DNA of 32,858 bases from Phycisphaerae bacterium (GTDB lineage: Bacteria > Planctomycetota > Phycisphaerae > Tepidisphaerales > Tepidisphaeraceae), in the NCBI GenBank assembly GCA_014379105.1, contig JACMML010000210.1:1-32858 (forward strand). Reading direction: 5' to 3'. The notes beneath the pieces are model-generated. The model was not told the origin of the DNA, did no database searches, and saw only the letters and a list, made by a program, of their open reading frames with translations. Shown here one piece after another: positions 31,710 to 32,858 of the stretch (positions within the stretch are counted from its first letter, which is position 1; every line of letters begins with the position of its first letter). Position numbers and translations under genes: made by a program.

Positions 31710-32609
31710 ATGCCCGAACGCCTGCTGGTTTTGCCGCCATTGCCTGCTCGACCAGCGGACGGCCACAAGGGACTTTTCGGACGTGTGCTGATTGTTGGGG
31801 GAAATCCCGAGATGATCGGCGCGCCCGCATTCGCCGGGGCGGCGGCGTTCCGGGCCGGTGCCGGACTGGTGCAGATCGCGACCCCCAAATCGATTCTCCC
31901 GTTTTGTCTGGCGATCGAACCGGAACTGATCGGCCTGGCGATGCCCGCCGCGCAAAAACGATGGGACGAAGCGATCGCAAAGGCGGACGCGATTGTTATC
32001 GGTCCGGGGCTGGGACAGTCCGCAGCGGCGAAGAAGTGCCTCGACGGGCTGTTACGAACGGATAAGACTATCGTGATTGACGCGGACGCAATCAATCTCC
32101 TCGCCGCCGGCCGCACCTGGCCGAAGCGCGTGAAGGCAAAGCTGATCCTAACGCCGCATCCCGGCGAGATGCAGCGGCTGGGCAGGCTGATCGGCAAACC
32201 AAAACAAACGCAGACGCACGAGGATCGACTTAACACCGCGCTGCGCGCCGCGGACGCGACCGGACAGGTGATCATCCTCAAAGGCGCCCGAACTATCGTC
32301 ACGGACGGGCGGCGCGTCTATGTCAACGACACCGGCGACTCATCGCTCTCCAAGGCCGGCACCGGGGATGTGCTGACGGGGATTTGCGCGACGCTGGTGG
32401 CGCAGGGAACCGAGCCGTTTCTCGCCGCGAGCATGAGCCCCTGGATTCACGGCATGGCTGGCGAAATCGCCGGGGCACGGCGGACGCCGCGCAGTACGTC
32501 GGCGCGTGATATCGTTGACGCGATTGGCGAGGCGATGGTGCGCTATGAAGGAAGATTCGGCGTCGATGACGGGACAAAATCGGACCAAAAACATAAAGTC
32601 ACAACGTGA
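31710..32609 (+). CDS. nnrD: ADP-dependent NAD(P)H-hydrate dehydratase (stand-alone)
   Basis: The protein is 299 residues from the ATG at 31710 (MPERLLVLPPLPARPADGHK). The frame extends further upstream, but the extra part is not conserved. Ribokinase-like family motifs are HKGLFGRVLIVGG (19-31), VIGPGLGQS (96-104), IDADAINLL (123-131), LTPHPGEMQRL (147-157) and the catalytic loop AGTGDVLTGI (216-225, with Asp220 as probable base). The enzyme dehydrates the damaged S form of NADHX and NADPHX at the cost of ADP and restores the cofactor. In many bacteria this domain is fused to the NAXE epimerase; here the epimerase half is absent, so a partner gene should exist elsewhere. Its stop overlaps the next gene by 4 nt. 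Confidence 0.92.
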   Translation: MPERLLVLPPLPARPADGHKGLFGRVLIVGGNPEMIGAPAFAGAAAFRAGAGLVQIATPKSILPFCLAIEPELIGLAMPAAQKRWDEAIAKADAIVIGPGLGQSAAAKKCLDGLLRTDKTIVIDADAINLLAAGRTWPKRVKAKLILTPHPGEMQRLGRLIGKPKQTQTHEDRLNTALRAADATGQVIILKGARTIVTDGRRVYVNDTGDSSLSKAGTGDVLTGICATLVAQGTEPFLAASMSPWIHGMAGEIAGARRTPRSTSARDIVDAIGEAMVRYEGRFGVDDGTKSDQKHKVTT

Positions 32610-32858
32610 GCATACGGCTGAAGCTGATCCTGTCGATTTGTATCCCGATGCTGATCGGCTGCGCGATCGTGTTGATATTCGACTATCGGCATTCGTACGC
32701 GGCCGCCACGCAGTTCGCGCAGCAGCGGGTCGCGGAGCGTGCGGCAGCAACTGCCGCGCAGATCAACGAGCGGTTGGATTCGGTCAAGACCGCAGCCGAC
32801 GCAACCGCCGCCGCAATGGCGAACCGGCCTTTGATTGCCGAGCCGCAGCTGCGCGGGA
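32606..32858 (+). CDS. Membrane sensor protein, N-terminal part, cut by right window edge
   Basis: The gene starts with GTG at 32606, overlapping the nnrD stop as GTGA, and stays open to the window end (84 codons). The visible part reads VSIRLKLILSICIPMLIGC then AIVLIFDYRHSYAAA: a short basic cytoplasmic start, one membrane helix (about 7-24), and an Ala/Gln-rich helical outer segment (QFAQQRVAERAAAT, INERLDSVKTAADA). This layout is typical of one- or two-helix sensor kinases, methyl-accepting proteins and PP2C phosphatase sensors with an extracytoplasmic Cache-like domain and HAMP. The output domain lies outside the window, so the exact class cannot be named. Confidence 0.7.
   Translation, partial: MSIRLKLILSICIPMLIGCAIVLIFDYRHSYAAATQFAQQRVAERAAATAAQINERLDSVKTAADATAAAMANRPLIAEPQLRG

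Overview
The window looks like a GC-rich chromosomal segment of a planctomycete, most likely of the class Phycisphaerae. The support is: a giant surface protein with an LEPR-XLL-type N-terminus instead of an ordinary signal peptide, an isolated PEP-CTERM protein, WecA- and NusG-type polysaccharide genes, and many starts without a clear Shine-Dalgarno sequence. The taxon is inferred from gene content only.

Region 1 (1-18595, minus strand) is one long surface-polysaccharide operon that runs off the left edge. In transcription order it holds a Wzc-like chain-length/BY-kinase protein, a specialised NusG-type antiterminator, a WecA-like glycosyl-1-phosphate transferase fused in frame to a GT4 glycosyltransferase, the Wzm/Wzt ABC exporter, eight complete glycosyltransferases (three GT2, five GT4), a class I methyltransferase and a truncated further glycosyltransferase. 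Gaps are tiny, and several genes are joined by 4-nt GTGA/ATGA stop-start overlaps. In this reading, WecA primes the lipid carrier, the glycosyltransferases extend the chain, and Wzm/Wzt exports it. Wzt has a C-terminal domain that could read a capped end, and the methyltransferase could supply the cap. The BY-kinase would tune length or export, and the NusG homologue would keep polymerase going through the transcript of more than 18 kb.

Region 2 (18596-19535) is a divergent control region. It carries a good -24/-12 (sigma-54) promoter match facing the operon and a leader of about 330 nt with three small hairpins. Region 3 (19536-24800, plus strand) is a 1754-residue modular surface protein with three PA14, five FN3 and two F5/8 type C domains and a clan GH-A-like glycosidase domain. 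It may bind or trim the polysaccharide.

Region 4 (24866-28366, minus strand) runs ilvB, a RelE/ParE-type toxin-antitoxin pair, an acyltransferase-3 and tRNA-Gly(TCC), with the tRNA only 8 nt after the acyltransferase stop. Upstream of ilvB, four copies of a 12-bp repeat (AACGAACCCAAA on the coding strand) fill the leader. Region 5 (28832-29595, plus strand) is a vapBC module preceded by two identical palindromes set two helical turns apart, very probably its operator.

Region 6 (29775-32858) holds a PEP-CTERM protein, a second acyltransferase-3 on the minus strand, a stand-alone ADP-dependent NAD(P)H-hydrate dehydratase, and the start of a membrane sensor protein overlapping it by 4 nt. The strongest leads are the WecA-GT4 fusion, the combination of ABC export with a Wzc kinase and a dedicated NusG, the modular glycosidase, the ilvB leader repeats and the vapBC operator.
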